DNA of 57,430 nucleotides from Fen-455 sp050012675 (GCA_050012675.1 JBEKGS010000019.1:1-57430); one strand, 5' to 3'. Counted from the stretch's first letter, positions 42,811 to 51,968 are shown. A program made the numbers and translations. Notes: a model not told the origin generated them from the sequence alone.

Positions 42811-43751
42811 GCACATCCCACGCCTTGTGGCGGCGTGTGCTCTTCAGCTTCGCGCTCCTCGTGTCTGCGAGCTTCGTCGGGGTGTTTCTGCTCGGCGGGG
42901 GACGCGGCGGGGTTTCCGGTGTCGCAGTTTCGAGCGGAGTCAACGCCGCCAGCCTGACGAGCAAGGACAGTCCCACGCAAGCGAGTCAGCTTGCTCTGGG
43001 CCACACCTTGTTCGTGGAGAATTGCTCGAGCTGTCATGGGATCGACGCCGAGGGGGGCAACCGGGCGCCGCCGCTTCTCGGTGTAGGCGGCGCGACGGTG
43101 GACCTATGGCTCTCGAGTGGGTGGATGCCGCTCGCAGAGCCCACGGCCGAGCCCGAGCGGAAACCTGCGAAATTCGACCGGGCCGAGGTTCTCGACATCG
43201 TGCGGTACGTGACTTCGCTGGCCCCGTCGTTCGGCAATCCGGGGGTTCCTTTCGGGCTTGACATATCCCATGCGAACGTGGCCGAGGGCTTCAGCCTCTT
43301 TGCCCTCAACTGTGCGCCTTGCCACACCATCACAGGTGCCGGAGACGCTCTTGCCGATGGCATCCAGGCGCCGTCGCTGCACGGTGTCACCAAGACGATG
43401 GTCTGGGAAGCTGTCCGCACCGGACCCGGCAACATGCCGCGTTTTGGGCCGGGGACGCTGTCGCCCTCACAGGTCGTTGACGTCGTGGGCTATGTCGTGA
43501 AGAACATCCAGCATCCTTACAGTCCCGGCGGGCTCGCTCTCGGGGGTGTCGGCCCGGTCGCGGAGGGCTTCGTCGGTCTGTTCGTCGGCGTTGGTGCCTG
43601 TCTTCTTGCAGCGCTCTGGGTCGGCGACCGCACCGAGACCGAGGAGAACGAGGGACACGACGGCGCCGGTGGCCACGACGGCACCGATAATCCCGACAGC
43701 GCCGGGCACGGGCCCAGAGGAGACGACCAACACGAGCTCGCAGATGCCTGA
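42807..43751 (+). CDS. qcrC: Di-haem cytochrome c subunit of the bc1 complex
   Basis: The 314-residue protein has an N-terminal membrane anchor (FSFALLVSASFVGVFLLGG), two c-type haem sites (CSSCH at about residue 72, CAPCH at about 170) with axial Met candidates, and a C-terminal transmembrane helix. The C-terminal tail is Gly/Asp/His-rich. It passes electrons from the Rieske subunit straight to CuA, replacing soluble cytochrome c. It starts at GTG 42807 and overlaps qcrA by 8 nt. Confidence 0.95.
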   Translation: MSTSHALWRRVLFSFALLVSASFVGVFLLGGGRGGVSGVAVSSGVNAASLTSKDSPTQASQLALGHTLFVENCSSCHGIDAEGGNRAPPLLGVGGATVDLWLSSGWMPLAEPTAEPERKPAKFDRAEVLDIVRYVTSLAPSFGNPGVPFGLDISHANVAEGFSLFALNCAPCHTITGAGDALADGIQAPSLHGVTKTMVWEAVRTGPGNMPRFGPGTLSPSQVVDVVGYVVKNIQHPYSPGGLALGGVGPVAEGFVGLFVGVGACLLAALWVGDRTETEENEGHDGAGGHDGTDNPDSAGHGPRGDDQHELADA

Positions 43752-44736
43752 CGAGTCTGACGCCACCGGCGGGTTGTCGCCTCGGGACGACCCGGATCAC
43801 CGGGTGAGGATCCCCGTCACGTCACTGCGGGCCGACGCGCCGCAATTCCAGATCGCCGCGAAGAACCCGCGTCGAGCCGAGATCGTGGCGAGCTCGGGCT
43901 TCCTGCTGGCGGCCGCCGGCTTTGCCGGCTTCGGCGCGGCCTATTGGCAGAACTGGTCCAATTTCTGGCTCGCGCTCACGTTCTCCGTAGGTTTTGCCGG
44001 GCTCGGGTACGGGATGGTCGTGTGGGGCCGGTACCTGATGCCGAGAGGCCCCTTCTCGGAGTCCCGGCACCGACTCGCGCCGACAGCTGTGGAGCGTGAA
44101 GTGTTCGTCCAGGACTTCGCGATTCGAGGGAAGGTGGCAGTCGAGCGTCGGGGCTTCCTCCTCAAGACTCTCGGCATCGCATCGGGCATCTTCGGTGTCG
44201 TTCTTTCCTTCCCGCTCCTGCGCTCGCTGGGCCCGCTCCCGAAAAAGACGCTCACCCAGACCGCCTGGCGACGTGGCTCGTATCTCGTCGACATCACCGG
44301 TCGCAAGATCAGCACAAGTGACCTCGAGGTGGGCGGTTTCATAACGGTGTTCCCGGAGACCGACATCGGCGGCGCCTATTCCCAGACCATGCTGATCCGC
44401 GTCGACCCTCCACCCGCCAGCGGTTACCTCACACCCCCGCCCCAGTTCGCCAAGCAGCGGGCGACCTGGGCGCCGCAGGGCTACATCGCCTTCTCGAAGG
44501 TGTGCACCCACGCCGGCTGCCCGGTGGGCCTGTACGAAGAGCTCACCAAGCAGATGCTGTGCCCCTGCCACCAGTCGCTGTTCGACGTCACCGACGCCGC
44601 TATCCCCATCTTCGGCCCTGCGCCGCGGCCGTTGCCTCAGCTGCCGCTCTACATCGATGACGAGGGCTTCTTCCGTGCCCAGGACGGCTACGACGAACCC
44701 GTAGGGCCGGGCTACTGGGAGCGCGGCAATGATTGA
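43744..44736 (+). CDS. qcrA: Rieske iron-sulfur subunit of the bc1 complex
   Basis: The 330-residue actinobacterial-type QcrA has three transmembrane helices (about residues 48-65, 75-95, 136-158), the last following RRGFL, and a C-terminal Rieske domain with CTHAGC and CPCHQSLFD as cluster ligands. It accepts electrons from the quinol and passes them to QcrC. It begins at ATG 43744, 8 nt inside the end of qcrC, and overlaps qcrB by 8 nt. The third helix and domain make it a likely Tat substrate, with TatA encoded in the window. Confidence 0.95.
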   Translation: MPDESDATGGLSPRDDPDHRVRIPVTSLRADAPQFQIAAKNPRRAEIVASSGFLLAAAGFAGFGAAYWQNWSNFWLALTFSVGFAGLGYGMVVWGRYLMPRGPFSESRHRLAPTAVEREVFVQDFAIRGKVAVERRGFLLKTLGIASGIFGVVLSFPLLRSLGPLPKKTLTQTAWRRGSYLVDITGRKISTSDLEVGGFITVFPETDIGGAYSQTMLIRVDPPPASGYLTPPPQFAKQRATWAPQGYIAFSKVCTHAGCPVGLYEELTKQMLCPCHQSLFDVTDAAIPIFGPAPRPLPQLPLYIDDEGFFRAQDGYDEPVGPGYWERGND

Positions 44737-46288
44737 CGCGCTTTTCAACTGGTTCGACGAGAGGCTCGGCATCTCGGGCTCGGGCCGCAAGATGCTCAAC
44801 AAGATCTTTCCCGACCACTGGTCGTTCCTGATAGGCGAGATAGCCCTCTACTCGTTCATCGTGCTACTCGGAACTGGCGTCTTCCTGACCCTCTATTTCG
44901 TGCCGTCGAGCAAGGACATCGTCTACGAGGGCCCGTACGCCCCGCTACGCGGACAGATCGTCTCAGAGGCGTTTGCCTCGACGCTGAAGTTGAGCTTTGC
45001 CGTCCGCGGTGGCCTGCTCATGCGCCAGATGCACCACTGGGCAGCGAACATCTTCGTGGGCTCGATAGTCGTGCACATGCTCCGCATTTTCTTCACCGGA
45101 GCATTCCGTAAGCCCCGCGAGCTCAACTGGATCGTGGGCTCGACTCTTCTCATCCTCGCGATCTTCAACGGTTTCCTCGGCTACTCGCTCCCCGACGACC
45201 TCGTCTCGGGAACGGGCATCCGTATCTCGTTCTCGATCGTGGAGTCGATACCGCTCATCGGCAGCTATGCGGCCTTCTTCCTTTTCGGCGGCAACTTCCC
45301 TGGCAACGCCATCATCCCGAGATTCTTCATCCTTCATGTGCTGATCCTTCCTGCGGTGATCGTGGGACTCCTGAGCGCCCACCTCGGCATGCTCGTGCGC
45401 CAGAAGCACACGCAGTTCCCAGGACCCGGCAATACGCCCCGCAACGTTGTCGGCGCGCCCCTGTGGCCGACATTCGTCGCCAAGACAACGGGTTTCATGT
45501 GCCTGACGGTCGCGGTGACCGGCCTTCTCAGCGCCTTTTTCCAAATAAACCCCGTCTGGCTCTACGGTCCCTATGTCCCTTACAAGGTGAGCTACGCGGT
45601 GCAACCGGACTGGTACATGGGCTGGCTCGACGGGGCGCTTCGCATCATGCCGAGCTGGGAGATCGTGGGCTTCGGCCACATGATCCCCAACGTGTTCTTC
45701 CCCGCGATCCTGCTCCCGGGCATCACTTTCGGTGTCCTGCAGGCGTGGCCATTCATCGAGGCGAGAATTACTCACGACCACGCGGAACACCAGATCCTGG
45801 ATCGTCCGCGTGACCGGCCGAAACGGACCGCGTTCGGCGCTGCGGTGTTCTCGTTCTACTTCGTGCTGTTCGGGGCAAGTTCCACAGACGTCCTCGCCAA
45901 CTACCTGTCAATCTCACTGAATGTCGTGCTGACGTCGTTCCGTTACCTGGCAGTCGGAGTGCCCGTGGTCGTGTTCGCGGTCACATACCGGATCTGCAAG
46001 GAGATGCAGCGCGTGCCAACGGCAGGCAAGCGCAAGCGCGCCAACGTGGTACTCAGATCGGCCGAGGGGGGTTACTCGACCGTCCCTGCCGAACAACGCC
46101 CGGGCGATGCCGTCCCGAGAGTGGAACCGTTGCCGCTCGACGAGGACATACAGTTCCTCCCTGCGTTGGCCGGCGCCCCGCGTGCGGGCAACGGTTCTCC
46201 GGAAGAACAGGCACCGGAACCGCCCGCCGAGCAGAGCGATGGCGGCCGCCGGGGTGGGGTGTTCACGATTCCCCGCGTCTACCGCTGA
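44729..46288 (+). CDS. qcrB: Cytochrome b subunit of the bc1 complex
   Basis: The 519-residue protein has the haem-ligand histidines of cytochrome b (MHHWAANIFVGSIVVHMLR and FILHVLILPAVIVGLLSAH) and about eight or nine helices. The quinol-site sequence is PDWYMGWLDGALRI, close to the usual actinobacterial form. A hydrophilic C-terminal tail of about 100 residues is longer than in mitochondria, as in other actinobacteria. It ends the ctaE-qcrCAB operon. Confidence 0.95.
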   Translation: MIDALFNWFDERLGISGSGRKMLNKIFPDHWSFLIGEIALYSFIVLLGTGVFLTLYFVPSSKDIVYEGPYAPLRGQIVSEAFASTLKLSFAVRGGLLMRQMHHWAANIFVGSIVVHMLRIFFTGAFRKPRELNWIVGSTLLILAIFNGFLGYSLPDDLVSGTGIRISFSIVESIPLIGSYAAFFLFGGNFPGNAIIPRFFILHVLILPAVIVGLLSAHLGMLVRQKHTQFPGPGNTPRNVVGAPLWPTFVAKTTGFMCLTVAVTGLLSAFFQINPVWLYGPYVPYKVSYAVQPDWYMGWLDGALRIMPSWEIVGFGHMIPNVFFPAILLPGITFGVLQAWPFIEARITHDHAEHQILDRPRDRPKRTAFGAAVFSFYFVLFGASSTDVLANYLSISLNVVLTSFRYLAVGVPVVVFAVTYRICKEMQRVPTAGKRKRANVVLRSAEGGYSTVPAEQRPGDAVPRVEPLPLDEDIQFLPALAGAPRAGNGSPEEQAPEPPAEQSDGGRRGGVFTIPRVYR

Positions 46289-46327
46289 GCCCTCGGAGCC
46301 GAGACTCCCAGGAATAGTGGCCGAGCT

Positions 46328-47296
46328 GTGCCTGTTGGCTGCCCTATGACGGTCGCAGTCGTGGCTAGCGCGTTCGGCGGGCCTGACGCCCTGTCCGTAA
46401 TAGACGAGGCCGTAGGAGAACCGAAGCCCGGACAGGTCCTTCTGGAGGTAAGGGCTGCGGGCACCAACCCCGTCGACTACAAGATGTACAGCGGCGCATA
46501 CGGGAGAGACGCGGCCCAATTACCCATTCACTTGGGCTATGAGGCCGCCGGTGTCGTGAGCGCGCTGGGCAGTGGCGACGTCGAAGGGCCGGTTGGGCCT
46601 ATACACGTCGGCGACGAGGTCATCGCCTACCCGGTGAGCGGCGCGTACGCGGCCCAAGTGGTCGCGCCGGCTCAAAGCGTCGTACCCAAGCCGTCGACAC
46701 TTTCTTTCGAGCAGGCTGCCGGACTCCTTCTGGCCGGCACCACGGGCGCGCACGCCCTCCACGTCACCGGCATCGGGTCCGGCGACACAGTGGTAGTGCA
46801 TGGAGCTTCTGGCGGCGTCGGCCATGTGACTGTCCAGCTCGCCCGCAACGCGGGAGCTCGTGTCATAGCCACGGCAAGTCAGTCCGCCCACGCTTACCTC
46901 CGCGAGCTTGGCGCGGAGACGGTCGCATACGGTGACGGAGTGCTGGAGCGTATAGCAGACCTCGCTCCTCTCGGAGTGGACGCGGCGATCGACACCGTAG
47001 GTACCGAGGAGGCTCTCGACGTGTCGGTCGCCTTGGTCGGCGACCGCAACCGGATCGTGACGATTGCCGCTTTCCAAAGAGGGGTCGAGCTCGGTATCAA
47101 GGTCATCGGTGCGGGTCCGGGTGGAGATCCGGGTACCGAGTTCCGGGCCACGGCTCGCCTTGATCTCCTACGCCAGGCAGAGGCGGGCAGGCTGCGTGTG
47201 CGGGTAGTCGGGGCTTACCCACTGAAGGAGGCGGCTTCGGCCCACCGCGAGCTGCTGTCGGGTCACACGCACGGCAAGATCGTCCTGGTTCCCTGA
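46328..47296 (+). CDS. Quinone-oxidoreductase-type MDR dehydrogenase
   Basis: The 322-residue product is a medium-chain dehydrogenase/reductase of the zinc-free quinone-reductase type: AAGTNPVDYKMYSG and LGYEAAGVVSALG in the catalytic domain, then VVVHGASGGVGHVTVQLARN for NADPH binding. The zinc-binding residues of alcohol dehydrogenases are missing. It reduces quinones or alkenals in the cytoplasm. GTG 46328 is listed; ATG 46346 (MTVAVVASAFGG) is more typical of the family and equally likely. The substrate is unknown. Confidence 0.9.
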   Translation: MPVGCPMTVAVVASAFGGPDALSVIDEAVGEPKPGQVLLEVRAAGTNPVDYKMYSGAYGRDAAQLPIHLGYEAAGVVSALGSGDVEGPVGPIHVGDEVIAYPVSGAYAAQVVAPAQSVVPKPSTLSFEQAAGLLLAGTTGAHALHVTGIGSGDTVVVHGASGGVGHVTVQLARNAGARVIATASQSAHAYLRELGAETVAYGDGVLERIADLAPLGVDAAIDTVGTEEALDVSVALVGDRNRIVTIAAFQRGVELGIKVIGAGPGGDPGTEFRATARLDLLRQAEAGRLRVRVVGAYPLKEAASAHRELLSGHTHGKIVLVP

Positions 47297-47342
47297 GAGG
47301 TCACACGCGGACTTGCGGCTTGGCCGTAAGGGAGCTGTCCTC

Positions 47343-47420
47343 GATGTCGCAAGACCGCATCTCCGATGTCGCGCGACATCGCGTGGTCAGTGAGGCAGAC
47401 ATCGCGTGGTCAGTGAGGCA
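47343..47420. repeat. GATGTCGC half-sites, 16-bp palindrome and 23-bp tandem repeat
   Basis: The half-site GATGTCGC occurs at 47343-47350 and again in a perfect 16-bp palindrome GATGTCGCGCGACATC at 47365-47380. A 23-bp unit beginning GACATCGCGTGGTCAGTGAG lies at 47375-47397 and is repeated exactly at 47398-47420. An A/C-rich run follows to about 47440. The site is between two convergent genes, so it is not a promoter for either. It may be a protein-binding array, a terminator derivative or a repeat element. Confidence 0.6.
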
Positions 47421-47462
47421 AACAAACAGAACAGAACAGTCAGAAAGGACCGTGCACCGCCT

Positions 47463-49031
47463 TTAGGCGGTGAGAGCGCCGATCGAGGTCGTGACGACCG
47501 CGTTCCTGCCCCGCCGTTTGGCGGTTAGAAGCCGCTCGTCCGCGACCGTGAGTGCTGTTTGCCAGTCATTAGCTGGACCGCAGGCAACCCCGAGGCTCAC
47601 GGTTACGTGGAGTCCGGGCGCGACGCTGTTCCAGTCAAGCCCCGAGACCGCCATCCGTATTCGCTCGGCGAATCCGTACGCGCCCGCCGGGTCGACGCCT
47701 GCCAATGCCAGCAGGAACTCGTCGCCGCCGTAGCGAATGGCTAGCTGGCCGTTTCGTGTCTTGCTCGACAAGAGCTGGCCGATTCGTCGCAGGACTGCGT
47801 CGCCAATGTCGTGACCGAACGTATCGTTGACTTGCTTGAAAGAGTCGATATCGGCGATTACGCAGGCAACCTCGGTTTGGTGTACCGCCTCTTCGCGAAG
47901 GAAGCGTTCAAGCAGTCGCCTGTTGCCGATCCCGGTGAGGGCGTCTTGTTCAGCCGATCGCGTGGCTTCGGCCGCCTGGGTTTGGAGATTCTTGCGGTCG
48001 CGCTCGAGGTCCACGTGTGCCCAGACCTGCTCAACCAGCTGTCTTGTCTGGGCGTGATGTATCGCCCACATGTGCCTATTGACCTCTCGCGTGTCCGCCA
48101 GCGCGCCCTCAAGGTCGCCAGTAGCCTCCTCGCAAGCGGCCAGTTCCTGGAGCGTCAGCATCAGGTCGTGCTCGTCGTCGCTCGACTCGACGATGCGGAT
48201 ATCGCGGCGGGCTGCGGCCAGAGCGTCCTCGGTTCGGCCTGCAAGGCGGAGACATCGGGCCTCGACCCAGGCGAGCTCAGCGTGCTGACTAACAGGTGTG
48301 ATCGCAATCGCCTCAGCAGGGAACTCGTCCAGCACCTTCAGCGCATCTTCGATTCGGCCCAAGTCGCACAGGACCTCCGCGAGGAGCCGGTAATTGCCCA
48401 GTCGAGGGTTCTTCACCACTGCTGCCCCTTCGCGGAGCAATCTTTCGGCCATAGCCTCGGCTCTTTCGAGCCGGTCAGTGTCGGTCCCCGCGTGTTGAGA
48501 GGCAAGCAGCAGTGAGTCGGCGATGTTGTACAGCTCGCGACAAATCCTTTCGCCGTCACCGATGCGTTCTGCGGCAGCGAGCGAGCATTCGAACTGTTCT
48601 ACGGCTCGGTCGTAGTCCAAGTAGTAGTAGCAGAAGATTCCTAGCCGGTTGGTTATCTCCATCCGGAGCCGGTCGTCGGTCACCGCATCGAGGCCCAGGA
48701 TGCTTCTTGTGGCAAGTTCGGAGGCGAGCGAGACGTTGCCGAGCAGAGAGGCATGAGCCGCCCCGAGGCTCGCCGCATCAACGGCCAACTCGGTTTCACC
48801 GGCCATCTCGAACAGAGTCATCGCTGCGGCAGCGTCTTCACAGGCCTCGAGGTCTCGCGCCTGGAACGATCGCACCCGGGCGCGGCAAATGAGAAGCCGG
48901 GCTCGATCGGCTGGAGCGGTCAAGGCCTCGAGCGCCCTCGTGATCTCGGGCAGGCATGCCTCGCAAGCTTCTGGAGTCGATGCGAGACGCGTTCTCTCAA
49001 GCAACGCGTCGAGGTTGAGGTCCTCCTCCAC
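47463..49031 (-). CDS. TPR-GGDEF diguanylate cyclase
   Basis: The 522-residue soluble protein has TPR-like helical repeats over residues about 1-320 (many Ala/Leu pairs, for example CYYYLDYDRAVEQFECSLAA), a short coiled coil (about 335-360), then a GGDEF domain (about 362-520) with DALTGIGNRRLLERF, DIDSFKQVNDTFGHDIGDAV and the intact active site RYGGDEFLLA. It should make cyclic-di-GMP; no EAL domain is present. No transmembrane helix is visible, so it responds to protein partners. It starts at GTG 49031. Confidence 0.92.
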   Translation of the reverse strand: MEEDLNLDALLERTRLASTPEACEACLPEITRALEALTAPADRARLLICRARVRSFQARDLEACEDAAAAMTLFEMAGETELAVDAASLGAAHASLLGNVSLASELATRSILGLDAVTDDRLRMEITNRLGIFCYYYLDYDRAVEQFECSLAAAERIGDGERICRELYNIADSLLLASQHAGTDTDRLERAEAMAERLLREGAAVVKNPRLGNYRLLAEVLCDLGRIEDALKVLDEFPAEAIAITPVSQHAELAWVEARCLRLAGRTEDALAAARRDIRIVESSDDEHDLMLTLQELAACEEATGDLEGALADTREVNRHMWAIHHAQTRQLVEQVWAHVDLERDRKNLQTQAAEATRSAEQDALTGIGNRRLLERFLREEAVHQTEVACVIADIDSFKQVNDTFGHDIGDAVLRRIGQLLSSKTRNGQLAIRYGGDEFLLALAGVDPAGAYGFAERIRMAVSGLDWNSVAPGLHVTVSLGVACGPANDWQTALTVADERLLTAKRRGRNAVVTTSIGALTA

Positions 49032-49189
49032 GCTCTTTTGTATCGACCGTGGCGAAGCGAATCATGAGGGCGTGAGAGTCAGCGAGTTGGCGAGACTTGG
49101 GCAAGGAGCTGCGTTCGATGACCACTCTCGGTGACCGGCCGACACCTCCCCCGACCCGTTGCGTCACTACCTGACCGTGGTCACGCGAA

Positions 49190-49372
49190 GGTCTCCGCTG
49201 GTGGCCAAATCGAGTCCCCGCTGGCGGGCGCTCACCGCCTCTGCGATCTGGCAGGCGACTGTCATCGCGGTCATCGGCGTCGTCGTCGGGATCCCACTCG
49301 GCGTCGTTCGGGCGCGCGTTGTGGACCCTTTCGCCCACGACACATACCCCGTGCCGGCACCCATGGTGCCGG
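49190..49372 (+). pseudogene. Remnant of an FtsX-type ABC permease C-terminus
   Basis: The 580 bp between the GGDEF gene and tRNA-Thr hold no intact gene. In the plus frame here, ALTASAIWQATVIAVIGVVV followed by GIPLG and ending PAPMVP resembles the last transmembrane segment of FtsX/MacB permeases. There is no upstream domain and the frame does not continue sensibly. It is followed at once by an integrase remnant in another frame. Homology is judged by eye. Confidence 0.45.
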
Positions 49373-49375
49373 TTC

Positions 49376-49447
49376 GGCGAGATACTCGGCCATGCGTCCG
49401 TGTCGTCCACGCTGTCGGTCTATGCCCACGTGCTCTGGCATGGCTGA
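49376..49447 (+). pseudogene. Remnant of a tyrosine recombinase C-terminus
   Basis: The frame GEILGHASVSSTLSVYAHVL-WHG-stop carries the family pattern LGHASVSSTLxxYAH: the active-site His and the tyrosine nucleophile. Everything before it is missing or scrambled. It lies 165 bp from tRNA-Thr on the 3' side, the place where integrated elements leave their integrase. It looks like a decayed element. Confidence 0.6.
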
Positions 49448-49611
49448 GCGGGCCGGGGCCGCGTTCTCGGGGAGCCCGCTCGGGGCGCAGGCTACGACTC
49501 GGTGGGCATGGAGGCGAGATCGATGACAAGTTGGCCTGTCCAGCGCTGACATTGCCGCTCGGCGCCGGGAAGGATCCAGTCAGAAAGGGGCTCCGACTAG
49601 GCTTTTTGTCG

Positions 49612-49683
49612 AGCCGGTGGTGGGACTCGAACCCACGACCTGACGATTACAAGTCGCCTGCGCTTCCTCTGCGCCACACCGGC
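49612..49683 (-). tRNA. tRNA-Thr(TGT)
   Basis: Complete cloverleaf on the reverse strand: acceptor GCCGGTG/CACCGGC, anticodon stem GGCGA/TCGTC with loop CTTGTAA (anticodon TGT), and T arm GTGGGTTCGAGTCCCAC. CCA is not encoded. Integrase debris lies on its 3' side. Confidence 0.93.
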
Positions 49684-49728
49684 CTCGTCGCGAGTTTCGC
49701 GCCGTGAGACTTTGATACCAGCCTAAGT

Positions 49729-50598
49729 TCACTCGTGCGCCGCTGCGTTGCCGGCTCCGGTTCCGCCATCGTCAGCCGGCAGCATACGGACGGTCCGCCT
49801 CTTGTCCGGTGGCACCGCCTGGACGTTGCTGACCACCTCGTCAGGGGTCAGGATCCGAACCGCGCCGCTGTCGCCGACCTGCTCGGGACGCGCGGCCGGT
49901 CCTGGACCGACCAACCTTCGATGTCCGCCCCCGACGAGGAACCTCATCGGTGAGCGGGCGATCACGTGCACGAGTTCGCGCAGTGACCCGATCGCCAAGG
50001 GATAGAGCACGATCGTCACAAGGGTACCGATGAACAGACCGGCAGCCGCATCGCCGGGATAGGCAGTACCGGCGTAGACGACCGCCACAGCTATGAGGAG
50101 GGCGACCACCGTCGCGGTCGCGGCCATCAGCCGGGCCCGGCTCAGCCAGATGCCGGTCGCGACAGCGCCAGCGATCACAGTGTGCTCGTTGGGGAAGCTG
50201 AATCCGGTTGGTCTCGTGACCAGCACCACTGCCTGTGGCATGACGACAAAGGGACGGGCGCGTGCGACCAGGTGAACGATCGGCAGGGACACCGCATAAG
50301 CCAGGACAGCTCCGATGGCTGCCCACCCAAGGGCGGCGATCCTGTCAAGGTCGGTGCCGCCGAACCCGGCGATTCGTGCGCGGGCGAGAGCGAGGAGAAG
50401 AAGGGCGGCAAGGATCACGAGCGCCACTGGGCGGGCAAGGAAGGACATCAGCCCGTGTGCCCACGCCGTTCGCGTGGCGAAGCGGTTGACATCGAGGTAC
50501 CAACGTCTGTCCACTGCGAAGGCTCCCGGGCCTGACCCGAGCGCCCGCCCTGGTGGCGAGACGCCCGAGAGCCCTAAGGGTATCCATGAAACTCGCAT
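49729..50598 (-). CDS. PAP2-family membrane protein with incomplete catalytic motif
   Basis: The 289-residue protein has about six transmembrane helices. PAP2 motif 1 is represented by VARARPF, motif 2 by FSFPNEHTVIAG (the His is kept), but motif 3, which normally has Arg and the nucleophile His, reads AVVYAGTAYPGDAAAG with Val and Ala at those positions. The protein may thus have lost phosphatase activity or act differently. Family members dephosphorylate lipid phosphates such as undecaprenyl diphosphate. A soluble Pro/Gly/Asp-rich tail of about 70 residues follows. Confidence 0.8.
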   Translation of the reverse strand: MRVSWIPLGLSGVSPPGRALGSGPGAFAVDRRWYLDVNRFATRTAWAHGLMSFLARPVALVILAALLLLALARARIAGFGGTDLDRIAALGWAAIGAVLAYAVSLPIVHLVARARPFVVMPQAVVLVTRPTGFSFPNEHTVIAGAVATGIWLSRARLMAATATVVALLIAVAVVYAGTAYPGDAAAGLFIGTLVTIVLYPLAIGSLRELVHVIARSPMRFLVGGGHRRLVGPGPAARPEQVGDSGAVRILTPDEVVSNVQAVPPDKRRTVRMLPADDGGTGAGNAAAHE

Positions 50599-50783
50599 TG
50601 CGGCGGGTGGCTCCGATAAACTCTCGCCCGGGCTTCCTTTGGGGGCCGCGTCCCGGCATAGCGAGAGTCCGGCATGGCTCTTTCAAGTTGGTGTATGCCG
50701 CGGTCGAATGCGAGAAGTCCCGAAGCCACTACGCCGACTGGGCAGCGTAGCGACCCGCGATCTACAAGGAGAAGAGAAGACCG

Positions 50784-51968
50784 ATGAGGATCCTCGTACT
50801 CGGTGGCGACGGTTACCTTGGCTGGCCGACCGCACTGCACCTTTCCGCCCGAAACCACGACGTCGGTGTCGTGGACAACTTCGCGCGACGTCTGTACGAC
50901 GCCGAAATGGGTGTCGACAGTCTCGTGCCCATCCGGCAGCTGCAGAGGCGTGTCACAACGTGGAAGGAAGTCTCAGGTCGCACCGTGCAGCCGTTCATCG
51001 GCGATCTCACCGACAACGTGTTCGTCGAGCAGACCCTGCGCGAGTTCGCCCCGGAGGCGATCGTCCATTTCGCCGAGCAGCGGTCCGCTCCCTACTCGAT
51101 GATCGACCGCAAGCATGCCGTGTACACGCAGGTCAACAACGTCGTCGGCACCTTGAACCTGCTTTATGCGATCGCAGACGTCGATCCATCGATCCATCTC
51201 GTCAAGCTCGGCACGATGGGCGAGTACGGAACTCCGAACATTGACATCGAAGAGGGCTTCATCGAAATCACCCACAAAGGGCGCACCGACGTGCTTCCGT
51301 ATCCGAAGCAGCCAGGGTCCTTCTACCATCTGTCGAAGGTCCACGACAGCCACAACATTCATTTTGCTTGCCGTATCTGGGGCCTTCGCTCCACGGACCT
51401 CAATCAGGGGATCGTGTACGGGCAGGAGACTCCCGAGACGACGCTGCACCGTGACCTGCTGACCCGCTTCGACTACGACGGCGTATTTGGGACAGTCCTG
51501 AATCGCTTCGCAGTTCAAGCTGCGGTCGGTTATCCACTCAGCGTCTACGGCAAAGGTGGCCAGACGCGGGGCATGCTGGACATCCGTGACACGCTGGCCT
51601 GTGTCGAGCTTGCCTGTGTCAATCCGCCGGAACCCGGTGAGTACAGGGTGTTCAACCAGTTCACGGAGTCCTTCTCGGTGCTCGAGCTTGCCGAGTGGAC
51701 CGCAAAGCTCGCCGGTGACGGGGTCACTATCGACAACGTTCCCGATCCACGCGTCGAGAAGGAAGAGCACTACTACAACGCCGTGGCGACCCAGTTGCCC
51801 GCTCTCGGTCTCAAGCCTCACTTCCTTGAAGACGCCACTATCGAGGTACTCATAGAGACCGCCAAACGGTACAAGGACCGCGTGGAGTTCGACGCCATCC
51901 GGCCGACTGTCAACTGGCGTTCTACAAAGAGCGAAGTGAGCGTGGCCAGGGGCGCCGCCGGAGACTGA
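50784..51968 (+). CDS. sqdB: UDP-sulfoquinovose synthase (SQD1/SqdB/Agl3 type)
   Basis: The 394-residue short-chain epimerase-type enzyme has the Rossmann motif VLGGDGYLGWPTALHL, the TMGEYGTP segment and the YHLSKVHDS motif (catalytic Tyr-x-x-x-Lys). Its sequence SQD1-type markers are VVDNFARRLYD, RSAPYSM, KLGTMGEYGTPNIDIEEG, and LRSTDLNQGIVYG. It joins sulfite to UDP-glucose, giving UDP-sulfoquinovose for sulfolipid or sulfoglycan. AGGAGAAG lies upstream of ATG 50784. No glycosyltransferase partner is adjacent. Confidence 0.93.
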   Translation: MRILVLGGDGYLGWPTALHLSARNHDVGVVDNFARRLYDAEMGVDSLVPIRQLQRRVTTWKEVSGRTVQPFIGDLTDNVFVEQTLREFAPEAIVHFAEQRSAPYSMIDRKHAVYTQVNNVVGTLNLLYAIADVDPSIHLVKLGTMGEYGTPNIDIEEGFIEITHKGRTDVLPYPKQPGSFYHLSKVHDSHNIHFACRIWGLRSTDLNQGIVYGQETPETTLHRDLLTRFDYDGVFGTVLNRFAVQAAVGYPLSVYGKGGQTRGMLDIRDTLACVELACVNPPEPGEYRVFNQFTESFSVLELAEWTAKLAGDGVTIDNVPDPRVEKEEHYYNAVATQLPALGLKPHFLEDATIEVLIETAKRYKDRVEFDAIRPTVNWRSTKSEVSVARGAAGD

